A stretch of 64,000 bases of DNA from Paracoccus liaowanqingii (GTDB lineage: Bacteria > Pseudomonadota > Alphaproteobacteria > Rhodobacterales > Rhodobacteraceae). The translations under genes were made by a program, and so were the position numbers. This document shows positions 30,882-40,083 of the stretch, one piece after another. Position 1 is the stretch's first letter. Each line of letters opens with the position of its first letter. The notes beneath the pieces were generated by a model. That model saw only the letters and a list, made by a program, of their open reading frames with translations. It ran no database searches and had not been told where the DNA came from. The stretch is taken from contig NZ_CP038439.1 in assembly GCF_004683865.2 (NCBI RefSeq), positions 1,156,501 through 1,220,500 on the forward strand. The letters are read 5' to 3'.

Positions 30882-31793
30882 TCAGGCGCGCGGCCGGGTC
30901 CACAGCCCATCGCGCGAGACGGCAGGCCGCGACAGGCGCGAGCGGGCCACATCCCATCCCCCGGCGCTCAGCAGGCCCAGCTTGGTCAGCTTGGACGTGC
31001 TGATCCGCTGGCGATAGGCCGCAGGCCCGCCCTTGCGGATGCGATGGCCGATGGCGCGATAGATGCGCAGCGCCGCCGCGATGGACCAGGCGCAGCGCGG
31101 CGGCAGATGCGGCAGCCCCACCCGCGCCGAGGCGTAATAGCCGTCCGCCGCATCCAGAAGTCGCAGGATCACCGCGTAAAGCTGGGGCGAGGGCAGCGGG
31201 CCCTCGACGGTGGCCCCGGCCTCCTCCAGCCAGTCGCCGGGCAGGTAGCAGCGCCCGATGGCGGCGTCGTCGATCACGTCGCGGGCGATGTTGGTCAGCT
31301 GGAAGGCCAGCCCCAGATCGCAGGCTCGGTCCAGAACGGCGTCGTCGCGCACGCCCATGACGCGCGCCATCATCACGCCCACCACCCCCGCGACGTGATA
31401 GGAATAGTCCAGCACGTCATCGAGGCTGCGATAGTCGCGCGCCTCGACATCCATCGCGAAGCCCTCGATCAGGTCCAGCGGCCAGCGGTCGGGGAAATCG
31501 TGCCGCCGCGCCACCGCCCGCAGCGCCCCAAAGGGCGGGGTCACGGCCCCGTCGCCATGCAATGCGGCCAGCGTCATGGCGCGCAGGTCGTCCAGACGCG
31601 CCTGAGGGTCCTGCACCAGCTCGGGGCGGCTGCCCAAAGCCTGCCCGTCGATGACGTCATCGGTGTGGCGGCACCAGGCATACAGCATCACCGTATCCTC
31701 GCGGATGCCCGGCGGCATCAGCTTGGCGGCGGTGGCGAAGCTTTGCGAGCCTTGGGTGATGGCCGTCTGCGAGGTGGCGACCAGATCGCTCAT
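30882..31793 (-). CDS. crtB: Phytoene synthase
   Basis: A 303-residue squalene/phytoene synthase that joins two GGPP to form phytoene. Mg-binding motifs are YAWCRHTDDVIDG (about residue 42) and LTNIARDVIDDAAIGRCYLP (about residue 170). Length and motifs match CrtB from Paracoccus. The ATG overlaps the crtI stop by four bases, so it is coupled to crtI. Confidence 0.97.
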   Translation of the reverse strand: MSDLVATSQTAITQGSQSFATAAKLMPPGIREDTVMLYAWCRHTDDVIDGQALGSRPELVQDPQARLDDLRAMTLAALHGDGAVTPPFGALRAVARRHDFPDRWPLDLIEGFAMDVEARDYRSLDDVLDYSYHVAGVVGVMMARVMGVRDDAVLDRACDLGLAFQLTNIARDVIDDAAIGRCYLPGDWLEEAGATVEGPLPSPQLYAVILRLLDAADGYYASARVGLPHLPPRCAWSIAAALRIYRAIGHRIRKGGPAAYRQRISTSKLTKLGLLSAGGWDVARSRLSRPAVSRDGLWTRPRA

Positions 31794-33283
31794 GCGGTCT
31801 CCAGATCGGCCATGATCACCTGAGCCGTGGCCTTGGCGCTGCCGACCACGCCGGGGATGCCCGCGCCCGGATGGGTGCCCGCGCCCACCAGATAGAAGTT
31901 GCGGATCGTCTTGTCGCGGTTGTGCGGCCGGAACCAGGCCGATTGGGTCAGGATCGGCTCGATGGAAAAAGCGCTGCCGTGATGGGCGCCCAGTTCGCTG
32001 GCGAAGTCGGCCGGAGAAAAGATCCGCTGCACGGTCAGGTTGGCGCGCAGGTTGGGGATCAGCCGTTCCTCGAGGCTGGCCAAGATGCGGTCGGCATAGC
32101 GCGGCCCTTCGACCGACCAGTCGATGTCGGCGCGGCCCAGATGCGGCACCGGGGCCAGTACGTAATGCGTCGACATCCCCGGAGGCGCCATCTCCGGATC
32201 GGTCGTGCAGGGGGAATGCAGGTACAGCGAGAAATCCTCGGCCAGGTTCGGGCCCTTGAAGATTTCGTTCACCAGTTCCTTGTAGCGGGGGCCGAACAGG
32301 ATGGTGTGGTGGGCCAGGTCCTTCGGCGCCTCGCGCAGGCCGAAATGCAGCACAAACAGAGACATGGACCAGCGCTTGCGGTCCAGCGATTTCGCGCGGG
32401 ACTGACCGCGCGGGGTATGGCCCAGCAGATCGCGATAATTGTGCATGACATCGCCATTGCTGGCGACCATGTCGGAGTCGACCTGGCGTCCGTCGGCCAG
32501 CGTGACGCCGGTGGCGCGGCTGCCCGCGACCTCGATCCGGGCGACCTTGGCGTTCAGCATCACCTGTCCGCCCAAGCGTTCGAACAGCGCGACCATGCCG
32601 TTGATCAGCTGGTTGGTGCCGCCCTTGGCGAACCAGACGCCGCCGCGCCGTTCCAGCGCATGGATCAGCGCATAGATCGAGCTGGTCGAGAACGGATTCC
32701 CGCCGACCAGCAGGGTGTGATAGGAAAACGCCTGCCGCAGATGCGGGTCCTTGATGAAGGTCGAGACCTTGGCATGGACCGACTTGTACGCCTCCAGCCG
32801 CATCAGCGCGGGGGCGGCCTTCAGCATCTGGCCCAGCTTCAAGAAGGGCACCGTGCCCAGCTTGACGTAACCCTCCTGATAGACCTCTTCGGCATAGTCG
32901 CGGAACCGGCGATAGCCCTCCAGATCGTCGGGGTTGAACCGGGCGATCTGCTGTTCCAGCTGGTCGGATTCGTTGACATAGTCGAAGACCTTCCCGCCCG
33001 GCCACATCAGCCGGTAGAAGGGCGACACCGGCATCAGGGTCACGTCGCGCGCCATGTCCTGCCCCGACAGCGCCCACAGCTCCTTCAGCGCATCGGGGTC
33101 GGTGATGACGGTGGGGCCGGCGTCGAAGACATGGCCCTGATCGTGCCAGACATAGGCCCGCCCGCCGGGCTTGTCGCGCGCCTCGACCAGCGTGGTGGCG
33201 ATGCCCGCCGATTGCAGGCGGATGGCCAAGGCCAGCCCGCCGAATCCGGCGCCGATGACGATGGCGGTCTTGGTCTGGGTCAT
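31790..33283 (-). CDS. crtI: Phytoene desaturase
   Basis: A 497-residue FAD-dependent CrtI that introduces four double bonds into phytoene to make lycopene. The N-terminal VIGAGFGGLALAIRLQSAG binds FAD, GGRAYVWHDQGHVFDAGPTV follows, and the C-terminal VGAGTHPGAGIPGVVGSAKA is the family signature. Both ends overlap neighbours by four bases (ATGA), as expected for a tightly coupled operon. Confidence 0.97.
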   Translation of the reverse strand: MTQTKTAIVIGAGFGGLALAIRLQSAGIATTLVEARDKPGGRAYVWHDQGHVFDAGPTVITDPDALKELWALSGQDMARDVTLMPVSPFYRLMWPGGKVFDYVNESDQLEQQIARFNPDDLEGYRRFRDYAEEVYQEGYVKLGTVPFLKLGQMLKAAPALMRLEAYKSVHAKVSTFIKDPHLRQAFSYHTLLVGGNPFSTSSIYALIHALERRGGVWFAKGGTNQLINGMVALFERLGGQVMLNAKVARIEVAGSRATGVTLADGRQVDSDMVASNGDVMHNYRDLLGHTPRGQSRAKSLDRKRWSMSLFVLHFGLREAPKDLAHHTILFGPRYKELVNEIFKGPNLAEDFSLYLHSPCTTDPEMAPPGMSTHYVLAPVPHLGRADIDWSVEGPRYADRILASLEERLIPNLRANLTVQRIFSPADFASELGAHHGSAFSIEPILTQSAWFRPHNRDKTIRNFYLVGAGTHPGAGIPGVVGSAKATAQVIMADLETA

Positions 33284-34440
33284 GCGAATTCCTTGAGAAG
33301 CGGACGCTCGGGCAGGCAGCGGAAGGCCGTGCGCAGCGGAATGGGGGGCTTGCCGGTCACGATGCGCAACCGGTCGGCATTGGTCAGGGTGCTGGCATAG
33401 AACCGCTCGATCAGCCCTTCGGGCATGCGGTAGAAGCGCTGCAGCAGGGTATAACGCCGCTCGGGCGCGCAGCCGCGAAAAAGCATGCGGTTCAGAAGCC
33501 GCAGGAAGCGGTCCTGCCGCGCGCGGTCCAGCGCGAAGTCGCGTAGGGCGGGGCGCAGGCGGTCGGTCGTCAGGGGGCCGGGCAGGGCGGCCACCACATC
33601 GGCCACCCGCGCGGCATAGGGCAGGGAATAGCCGGTGACCGGGTGGAAGAACCCCGCCCGCAGCCCCACGGGCACCGCGCCCGAGGCGTGATCGTCCCAG
33701 AATCCCTGCGCGTCATGGGCCAGCGCGATGGGAAGGATGCCGCGTTCGCGCCGCATCTCGGTGCCGGTCCAGCCCTTGTCCCGGGCGTAGTCGTGCGAGG
33801 CCTGCGCCAGGGCCTCGTCATCCAGATCGCCGCCATCGGAATAGCGCGTGTCCTCGATCAGGATGCGCGTCGGCGAGAAGGGCAACAGGTAGATGAAGCG
33901 ATAGCCGTCCTGCTGCGTCACGGTCCCGTCCATGATCAGCGGGCGGGTGACGCCATGGGGGGCGTCCGTCTCGATCTCGATGCCGACGAATTTCTGGAAG
34001 CCCACGGCAAGATGGCGCGAGGGCTCGGCGCCCCGCGCGTCGATCACGCAGGCCGCCTCGATCCGGGTGCCGTCCGCCAGCGTGGCGCCCTTGGCGTCCA
34101 GCGCGGCGATGTCGCTGTTCCAGCGAACCTGAGCGACTGCCGCCTGCACCGCCGCCAGCAGCGCGGTATCCTCGAGCGAGCCATAGCCCGCCCGCATCCG
34201 CCGCGCATGCTTGGGAAAGCGGACCTGCTGGTCGGACCAGCTGGCCCGGCGCAGGGGCCGCAGCCGGGCCAGCCAGTCGGGCGACAGGTCGGTGTCGTGG
34301 CAGGACCAGGTATGCCGGTCGACCGGCCCCGCAGCGCGGTCCAGCAGCAGCACCTGCAGGTCGGGCCGGGCGGCGCGGACGGCCAGCGCGATCAGCCCGC
34401 CCGCAAGACCGGCGCCCGCCACCACAAGATCAGGGGTCAT
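33280..34440 (-). CDS. crtY: Lycopene beta-cyclase
   Basis: A 386-residue CrtY-type cyclase that closes beta-rings on both ends of lycopene to give beta-carotene. It shows the FAD loop LVVAGAGLAGGLIALAV, DRHTWSCHDTDLSP, the conserved FIYLLPFSPTRILIEDTRYS block, and the GLRAGFFHPVTGYSLPYA signature. The start at 34440 is chosen because it overlaps the crtZ stop and begins directly at the Rossmann strand. Confidence 0.96.
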   Translation of the reverse strand: MTPDLVVAGAGLAGGLIALAVRAARPDLQVLLLDRAAGPVDRHTWSCHDTDLSPDWLARLRPLRRASWSDQQVRFPKHARRMRAGYGSLEDTALLAAVQAAVAQVRWNSDIAALDAKGATLADGTRIEAACVIDARGAEPSRHLAVGFQKFVGIEIETDAPHGVTRPLIMDGTVTQQDGYRFIYLLPFSPTRILIEDTRYSDGGDLDDEALAQASHDYARDKGWTGTEMRRERGILPIALAHDAQGFWDDHASGAVPVGLRAGFFHPVTGYSLPYAARVADVVAALPGPLTTDRLRPALRDFALDRARQDRFLRLLNRMLFRGCAPERRYTLLQRFYRMPEGLIERFYASTLTNADRLRIVTGKPPIPLRTAFRCLPERPLLKEFA

Positions 34441-34940
34441 GCAGCGGGCCCGCGATTGCGGGGCTGGGTCTCGGCGCGCAGCACACCCGAGGTCTTGAGG
34501 TCCTGCTTCAGCTTGTCGACCGGCGGCGCATAGATGAAGCCGAAGCTGACGCATTTGTCCCGCCCCTCGACCGCGTGATGCAGCCGGTGGGCCTGATACA
34601 GCCGCCGGGCATAGCCGCGCCGGGGCACGTAACGGAAGGGCCAGCGCTGGTGGACCAGCCCGTCATGCAGCACGAAATAGATCAGCCCGTAGACGGTCAT
34701 GCCAAGCGCGATCCACCAGAGGACCGGCGCCCAGATCCAGCCCACGGTGAACAGGATCGTGGCGATCACCGCGAAGACCAGACCGTAGAGGTCGTTCTTC
34801 TCCAGCGCGTGGTCATGCTCTTCGTGGTGCGACTTGTGCCAGCCCCAGCCCAAGGGGCCGTGCATGATCCAGCGATGGACGGAATAGGCGGTCAGCTCCA
34901 TCACCAGGACGGTCGCCACGACGATCAGGAAGTTGGTCAT
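34437..34940 (-). CDS. crtZ: Beta-carotene 3-hydroxylase
   Basis: A 167-residue membrane di-iron hydroxylase that adds 3-hydroxyl groups to beta-ionone rings. Histidine clusters HRWIMH, HKSHHEEHDH, HDGLVHQRWP and HRLHH are all present and bind iron. The sequence is very close to what I remember of CrtZ from marine Paracoccus. It overlaps both crtW and crtY by four bases. Confidence 0.96.
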   Translation of the reverse strand: MTNFLIVVATVLVMELTAYSVHRWIMHGPLGWGWHKSHHEEHDHALEKNDLYGLVFAVIATILFTVGWIWAPVLWWIALGMTVYGLIYFVLHDGLVHQRWPFRYVPRRGYARRLYQAHRLHHAVEGRDKCVSFGFIYAPPVDKLKQDLKTSGVLRAETQPRNRGPAA

Positions 34941-35683
34941 GGGCGGGGGCCTTTCATGTCTGTGACGGTCTTGCGGGTGCTTGGCAGGCGCCACCACGGC
35001 ACCGTGGGATGCAGGTGATGCTCGTGGTGATAGCCGCCGAAATGGAAGCAGGTCAGCAGCGACAGCGGATCGCTGATGCGCGAGGACCGGGCGTTGTGGC
35101 GGTCGGGGAAGTGATCGTGCCCCGGACGGTGCGGCAGCCAGGTGCCGAAGACGAAGAGCTGCATGGACGCCAGGATCGAGGGCAGGGGCCAGAACACCAC
35201 ATACATCCAGCGGTCCCCCAGGATCAGCGCATAGGTGGTGACGATGACGGGCAGGATCAGCCCCTCGCGCCAGCCGAAATAGGTGCCGATGAAGCGGGCA
35301 TACCAGCGGACCGGTCCACCATGGTCGAAATCGGGATCGTCGTCGGTCCCGGCATGGCGGTGATGCGCCATGTGCTTGACGATCATCTTGCGCCACGAGA
35401 ACCCGGCATAGAGCCACAGCACCAGCGACCCGATCGCCGCATTGGCGCTCGGGCGCCCCGGCACGACGGCGCCGTGCATGGCATCATGGGCGATGATGAA
35501 CAGCCCCACCGACAGCCAAGTCAGCGCCAGAAAGTTCAGCGCCGCGATCACCGGATGGGCGGCGGCGTCCAGGAACCACAGCGCATGGACATGCAGCGCC
35601 AGCCAGGCCAGCACGATGCCGCCCGCCAAGGCCAGGTTGGTGGCGGTCAGAGTGTCGGGCCGGTGATGTGTCTGGTCGGTCAT
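34937..35683 (-). CDS. crtW: Beta-carotene ketolase
   Basis: A 248-residue membrane di-iron ketolase that adds 4-keto groups; with CrtZ it makes astaxanthin. Histidine motifs are HDAMHG, HMAHHRH and FGGYHHEHHLHP, and the WRKMIVKHMAHHRHAGTDDD stretch is classic for bacterial CrtW. It is the first crt-specific gene of the operon, 27 bp after idi. It is a few residues longer at the C-terminus (RKTVTDMKGPRP) than the Paracoccus form I remember. Confidence 0.97.
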   Translation of the reverse strand: MTDQTHHRPDTLTATNLALAGGIVLAWLALHVHALWFLDAAAHPVIAALNFLALTWLSVGLFIIAHDAMHGAVVPGRPSANAAIGSLVLWLYAGFSWRKMIVKHMAHHRHAGTDDDPDFDHGGPVRWYARFIGTYFGWREGLILPVIVTTYALILGDRWMYVVFWPLPSILASMQLFVFGTWLPHRPGHDHFPDRHNARSSRISDPLSLLTCFHFGGYHHEHHLHPTVPWWRLPSTRKTVTDMKGPRP

Positions 35684-35710
35684 CTTGCCTCTTTCGGCGT
35701 TGGCGTCAGG

Positions 35711-36793
35711 CTACGCCTCTCCGTCGTCCTTTTCCATCCCCGCCGCTTGCGACCATTGGCCGCCCGGCTGCATCTGCAAAAGGGGCGCCTGTCGCAGCGC
35801 GGCCAGATCGCCCGATCCGGTGCAGAACATCGCAATGCGCAGCTGGGTGATCACGTCCTGCAGGTGATCGACCAGCGCCTCGGTGCTGTCCCGGGCGGCG
35901 GGGAGGGCGCGCGCCGCCTGTCCCGCCAGATCGGCGCCAAGCCGGATGGCGCGCGCCACGTCCAGCCCGTGCCGCACCCCACCCGAGCCGATCAGCACCC
36001 CGCCCGGCCGCATCAGCGGCGCCACCCCCCGCAGCGCCGTCGCCGTGGGGATCCCCCAGTCATGGAAGGGCGCGGCTAGCGCCTGCAGCCGCTCCGGGCC
36101 CCGCTCGGCCTCGACCCGCGCCCAGCTGGTCCCGCCCGCGCCCGCGACATCCAGGATGGTGACGCCGGCCTCGATCAGCCGCCGGGCGAGAGGGGCAGAG
36201 AGGCCCGCGCCGACCTCCTTGACGCCCAGGGGGACGGGCAGGGCCGCCGCCAGCGCCGTGATGCGCGCCAGAAGGCCCGAGAAGTCGCGGTCGCCGCCCT
36301 CCTGGATCGCCTCCTGCAGCGGGTTCAGGTGCAGGATCAGCGCGTCGGCGCCGATCATGTCCACCGCCCGCTGCGCCTCGTCCAGCCCGAAGCCATAGTT
36401 CAGCTGCACCGCGCCGATATTGCCCAGGATCGGGATCTTCGGCGCGATCGCCCGCAGGCTGGCCCCCAGGCCCCCCGCGCCGCCCGCTTCGACCGCGATG
36501 CGCTGCGAGCCGACCGAGAGGGCCAGCCCCAGCTGCGCGCAGGCCTCGGCGATGTGGCGGTTGATGCGCTCGGCCTCGTCCGGCCCCCCGGTCATGGCCG
36601 AGACCAGCAGCGGCGCGGCCATGTCCCGTCCCAGAAAGCGCGTGCCGCAGTCGATGGCCGCCATGTCCAGCTCGGGCAGCGCTCGATGCTGGAAGCGGAC
36701 CCGGTCGAAGCCGCTGTCCAGCCCCTGCTGTTCGCCGCGTCCCTCGGCCACGATGCGCAGATGGTCCGACTTGCGGCGCGAGATCTCGGTCAT
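35711..36793 (-). CDS. fni: Type 2 isopentenyl-diphosphate delta-isomerase
   Basis: A 360-residue FMN-dependent IDI-2 that interconverts isopentenyl and dimethylallyl diphosphate, feeding crtE. Visible are RKSDHLRIV at the N-terminus, LLVSAMTGG, NIGAVQLNYG, GVKEVGAGLSAPLARRL and DVAGAGGTSWARVE, and the FMN phosphate loop LIGSGGVRHGLDVARAI. The ATG at 36793 is chosen because the family starts just there; the frame is open further upstream. Placement 27 bp before crtW suggests precursor supply is co-regulated with pigment synthesis. Confidence 0.95.
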   Translation of the reverse strand: MTEISRRKSDHLRIVAEGRGEQQGLDSGFDRVRFQHRALPELDMAAIDCGTRFLGRDMAAPLLVSAMTGGPDEAERINRHIAEACAQLGLALSVGSQRIAVEAGGAGGLGASLRAIAPKIPILGNIGAVQLNYGFGLDEAQRAVDMIGADALILHLNPLQEAIQEGGDRDFSGLLARITALAAALPVPLGVKEVGAGLSAPLARRLIEAGVTILDVAGAGGTSWARVEAERGPERLQALAAPFHDWGIPTATALRGVAPLMRPGGVLIGSGGVRHGLDVARAIRLGADLAGQAARALPAARDSTEALVDHLQDVITQLRIAMFCTGSGDLAALRQAPLLQMQPGGQWSQAAGMEKDDGEA

Positions 36794-37026
36794 GAGGGGC
36801 CATCCGTGCGTGAGCCTGGGTTTGCCCCGACCCTGTCCCGGTTCCGCCCCGGATGCCAGAGGGACGAACTGCCACAGGCGGTTTTCGACGCGGGGACGGG
36901 GCCAAGCCTCTGGCCGCCGGTCACAAAAGGCCCCGCCGCCGGGGTGGGTGGAGGCCGGGAAGGTCGCCCCGAAGTCCTCGGAAAAACCCCTTGCCCCCCT
37001 TCCGCGATGTCCATATAGGGGTCGGC

Positions 37027-37116
37027 GGAGATGTGGCCGAGTGGTCGAAGGCACGCCCCTGCTAAGGGCGCAGGCCCGAAAGGGTCTCGAGGGTTCGAAT
37101 CCCTTCGTCTCCGCCA
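37027..37116 (+). tRNA. tRNA-Ser (GCU anticodon)
   Basis: A 90-nt class II tRNA. The acceptor stem GGAGATG pairs with CGTCTCC (one G-U pair), followed by discriminator G and an encoded CCA. The anticodon loop CTGCTAA reads GCT (codons AGC/AGU), and there is a long variable arm (GCAGGCCCGAAAGGGTCTC) and T-loop GGTTCGAATCC. An integrase gene begins 109 bp downstream, so the 3' end is the probable attachment site of an island. Confidence 0.97.
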
Positions 37117-37225
37117 TTTTACTACAGCCAGTTTTTGTTATTTTATTGTATTTGCTGAGTTTATTAGGCGATGTGGGCGTCGTTGTCGAAATCTGCTATA
37201 CAATTTGCCATACAATCAGTGTTAC

Positions 37226-38545
37226 ATGCGCCTTGTAACTCAAGGGCAGACCATAGTGATTGCAACTCGCACCGGTTCGAAAAAAGGCGTTCTCCATCTG
37301 ACGCGAAGGGTCCCTAAGCGTTACGCTTCGGTGGAGCCGCGCAAGTTGGTGTCGTTCAGTCTGCACACGGATTCGATGTCGGCTGCCGTGGTCAAAGCCG
37401 CTGCTGTCTGGGACCAATTCATCGCCGGCTTGGAAGCGAAACTTGCAGGTGACACGACTGATGCCGAGCAGCGTTTTGCGGCCGCCCGTGATCTCGCTGA
37501 GGCCAAAGGTTTCCGTTTCTTGCGATCTGACAAGGTCGCGCAACTCCCATTGGAGCAATTGCGCGACCGCTTCGCCGCCATTTCCGGGTTCGATGAACAC
37601 TCCGAGAAACTCGACAAGCGCGAGGCGGCGGCCCTGCTCGGCGGCGTCGCCGAACCGCCCCTGACGATCACTCGGTGCCTGGAGCTTTATTGGACGCTTT
37701 CAAAAGACAAGAGATTGGGCAAGGCGCCCGATCAGGTTCGCAGGTGGGAGAACCCACGGAAGAAGGCTATCGGAAACCTCATCCAGGTGATCGGCGACAA
37801 GGCCATCCAAGAGATTACCGGCGATGACATGCTCGACTTTCGCAACTGGTGGCTGGAGAGGATTGAGGAGGAAGATCTTGCAGCCGCCAGTGCGAACAAG
37901 GACCTGATCCACCTTGGCGACGTCTTGAAGACTGTGAACAAGATGAAGCGCCTCGGCCTCGTGTTGCCTCTCACCGATCTCAAGCTGAAGGAAAGCGAAG
38001 CCAAGCGGCGGCCTCCTTTCTCACGCACGTGGATTACCGATAAGCTACTGGCCCCCGGAGCGCTGAACGGACTGAACGCCGAAGCGCGGGCAATCCTTCT
38101 CGCCATGATCAACACCGGCTGCCGGCCATCGGAACTGGCGGCGCTTACTGAAAACACCATCCACCTTGAGCACAACGTGCCCCATATCTCGATCGAGGCA
38201 GAGCTGCGTCAGGTCAAGACAAGCTATGCCCAGCGCAAGGTGCCGCTGCTTGGCGTGTCGCTGGAGGCGATGCGAGCCTTTCCCAGTGGCTTTCCGAGGT
38301 ATCGGGACAGCAGCGCCAGCCTGTCAGCCACGGTCAACAAGTTCCTGCGGGAGAACGGGCTGATGGAGAGCCCGGGGCATGTGCTGTATTCGCTGCGCCA
38401 TGCTTTCGAAGATCGCATGCTGGCGGCTGGTATCGATGACCGGATCAGACGGGATCTGTTCGGGCACCGTCTGACGCGGGAGCGGTATGGGGACGGGGCA
38501 AGCCTCGCGCAGAAACAGGAAATGCTTCAGGCCGCTGCCTTGTGA
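37226..38545 (+). CDS. Tyrosine-type site-specific integrase
   Basis: A 439-residue phage-type integrase. The N-terminal HLTRRVPKRYASVEPRK is the short SAM-like/DUF6538 type region seen in many alphaproteobacterial island integrases. The C-terminal catalytic domain shows INTGCRPSELAAL (first Arg), YSLRHAFEDRM (HxxR) and LFGHRLTRERYGDG (His and nucleophilic Tyr). The ATG at 37226 is chosen since the frame upstream runs through the tRNA. It lies just past tRNA-Ser and most likely inserted the island into the tRNA 3' end. Confidence 0.93.
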   Translation: MRLVTQGQTIVIATRTGSKKGVLHLTRRVPKRYASVEPRKLVSFSLHTDSMSAAVVKAAAVWDQFIAGLEAKLAGDTTDAEQRFAAARDLAEAKGFRFLRSDKVAQLPLEQLRDRFAAISGFDEHSEKLDKREAAALLGGVAEPPLTITRCLELYWTLSKDKRLGKAPDQVRRWENPRKKAIGNLIQVIGDKAIQEITGDDMLDFRNWWLERIEEEDLAAASANKDLIHLGDVLKTVNKMKRLGLVLPLTDLKLKESEAKRRPPFSRTWITDKLLAPGALNGLNAEARAILLAMINTGCRPSELAALTENTIHLEHNVPHISIEAELRQVKTSYAQRKVPLLGVSLEAMRAFPSGFPRYRDSSASLSATVNKFLRENGLMESPGHVLYSLRHAFEDRMLAAGIDDRIRRDLFGHRLTRERYGDGASLAQKQEMLQAAAL

Positions 38546-38715
38546 GAGGCCAAGATGGCTCGAGCGCGCTCGAGGGTGGTTTTCTTGTCATCCATTCGCG
38601 CGAGTTCTTTTTCGATCCGCTCGAAGATAGGCAAGTAGATAGGGTCATCCACCACGAGGGCCGCCGCCACGCGATGCATCTTTTGAAGCGTTTCAAAGGT
38701 GACGGGCAGGGTCAT
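38527..38715 (-). CDS. Small hypothetical protein
   Basis: A 62-residue helical, soluble protein (motifs VTFETLQKMHRVAAALVVDD and IFERIEKELARMDDKKTTLE). Its 3' end overlaps the integrase 3' end by 19 bp in convergent orientation. Similar short genes often sit beside island integrases and might act as excision or regulatory factors, but I see no helix-turn-helix. A 7-bp inverted repeat (CTGTTAC...GTAACAG, 38734-38771) lies upstream and could be an operator. Confidence 0.5.
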   Translation of the reverse strand: MTLPVTFETLQKMHRVAAALVVDDPIYLPIFERIEKELARMDDKKTTLERARAILASHKAAA

Positions 38716-39188
38716 GGTGGGCTCGGACGTTTGCTGTTACTATCTGGTTATAGTCGCCGAACAGGTAACAGTCGCCTGGACACCCTTTTCAGTTCGACCG
38801 GTTTGCAGTTGCGCCTAACGGCCACCGACGACGATCGTGACGGTCGATAGACAATAGATGCCTGCACCCGAAAGGCTGCCCGGGGGACGTCGCAAGCCTC
38901 GTCGAGACACCGTCTCCGGCGGTGCGAAGCACGTGGATGCTGATCGCTCTTAACCCTTCTTGCGCGAACTCGTGCGTCGAAAGCAGGGTGGGTGACCATT
39001 GCGGGTGACATGGGCCTTTGACGGGCATTCCAAGCCTTCTCAGGCACAACGTCGCGACATAGTTCGTTGGCTTTCCCTAGAGATACGGCTTAATTTGCGG
39101 CGGGTTCTGACTGGGGCGGGCATCTGTTCGCCTGCATTGCTGGAGGCTGCCGGTCTGCACAGCCCCCCCGTCAATGGTTAGACCGAAC
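38716..39188. other. Intergenic stretch without a supported gene
   Basis: Short open frames occur on both strands but none has a ribosome site or recognisable content. The only structure is the CTGTTAC/GTAACAG inverted repeat (38734-38740 and 38765-38771) near the small gene's start. Confidence 0.5.
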
Positions 39189-39587
39189 CTACTTGCCGAA
39201 AATGGCGCGCAAAGCGGTCCGCGACCGGGCCGTCAATTTCGGATCGGTCTGGCCCGAGGCATCGCGAATCTCCTCGAGCCAAGCCCGCTCGTTCAAGGTT
39301 GTCGCGGTTCCGAAGACTTCGAGGACGGCAACTGATGCGGTCGGGCCGATTGCCTGTTCCAGGGTGAGACGCATCAGGAACGCTGGGTCTGTCTCAAGTG
39401 CCCGCGCTAGGGCAGGAACACGGTCGAGCGGAATTTTTGTCGATCCATTTTTGATCATTGTGATCAAGTTTGGGGTCATGAAGCCTGCCTCATGGGCAAT
39501 CTCCTTCTGCTTCTTCCGATGGCGAAGCAACTCGGTCTGCCGGCGCACGAAGAGTGCGGCAGGGGTGTTCTCGTAGGGATTGGGCAT
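39189..39587 (-). CDS. XRE-family helix-turn-helix regulator
   Basis: A 132-residue DNA-binding protein. Residues 22-70 form a Cro/C1-type helix-turn-helix: RKKQKEIAHEAGFMTPNLI, then MIKNGSTKIPLDRVPALARAL. The C-terminal half is helical and may dimerise. It is divergent from the array of nine tiny membrane-protein genes starting at 39801, so it is a good candidate for their repressor. It resembles phage or plasmid immunity regulators. Confidence 0.8.
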   Translation of the reverse strand: MPNPYENTPAALFVRRQTELLRHRKKQKEIAHEAGFMTPNLITMIKNGSTKIPLDRVPALARALETDPAFLMRLTLEQAIGPTASVAVLEVFGTATTLNERAWLEEIRDASGQTDPKLTARSRTALRAIFGK

Positions 39588-39800
39588 GGTCGTCTCTTTC
39601 GTCTGTTGCGATCTGAGACGAATCTATGCGGCTATTTCAGCAACTACGCTTGGGAACAGCAGGTCGCCTGCCGGGAAGTGCGAAGTCGTAGAAGAGACGC
39701 GAAGAGGCGATGGAGATGCTTCGGGACCCCGCAGGCATTCCCCGACCGGACCCTCCACTCCCGACCAAAATCGAACCCACGTTTGTCGCATAAGGAGCGA

Positions 39801-40001
39801 ATGAAGGCTCTCGGAACCTCTAGTTCCGCCATGGGGTTCATTACGTTGAGTATCGGCGGGCTCGGGCCAGCGATTGAAGAGGTGAACAAAAGCGAAGTGT
39901 CCGGCGGTCCTATAGCACTCTGGCTTTTCACCGGCATGGGTTTGGGCGTGGTTCAACAAGTGATACTGTGGAACCTGAAAAGGGAGAAACGCGATGTATG
40001 A
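39801..40001 (+). CDS. Small membrane protein 1 of tiny-ORF array
   Basis: A 66-residue protein with a Ser/Gly-rich head (TSSSAMGFITLSIGGLGPAI) and one clear transmembrane helix (IALWLFTGMGLGVVQQVILW) followed by a basic tail. The ribosome site AAGGAGCGA is the best in the array, so this is probably the first gene. Its stop overlaps the next start. No family recognised. Confidence 0.6.
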   Translation: MKALGTSSSAMGFITLSIGGLGPAIEEVNKSEVSGGPIALWLFTGMGLGVVQQVILWNLKREKRDV

Positions 40002-40080
40002 CGATCCTACCACGATAGCGATGTTCGGCGGATTGGCTGTGGCGATTGTGGCCTACGCCGTCTATCTGATCCGGTCCTGA
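39994..40080 (+). CDS. 28-residue membrane peptide (array gene 2)
   Basis: A 28-residue peptide, MYDDPTTIAMFGGLAVAIVA and then a short tail ending LIRS, that is essentially one transmembrane helix with an acidic head. It overlaps the end of gene 1 by eight bases and is followed 3 bp later by gene 3. Too short for homology calls; the support is position, overlap and a clean membrane helix. Confidence 0.5.
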   Translation: MYDDPTTIAMFGGLAVAIVAYAVYLIRS

Positions 40081-40083
40081 GTT

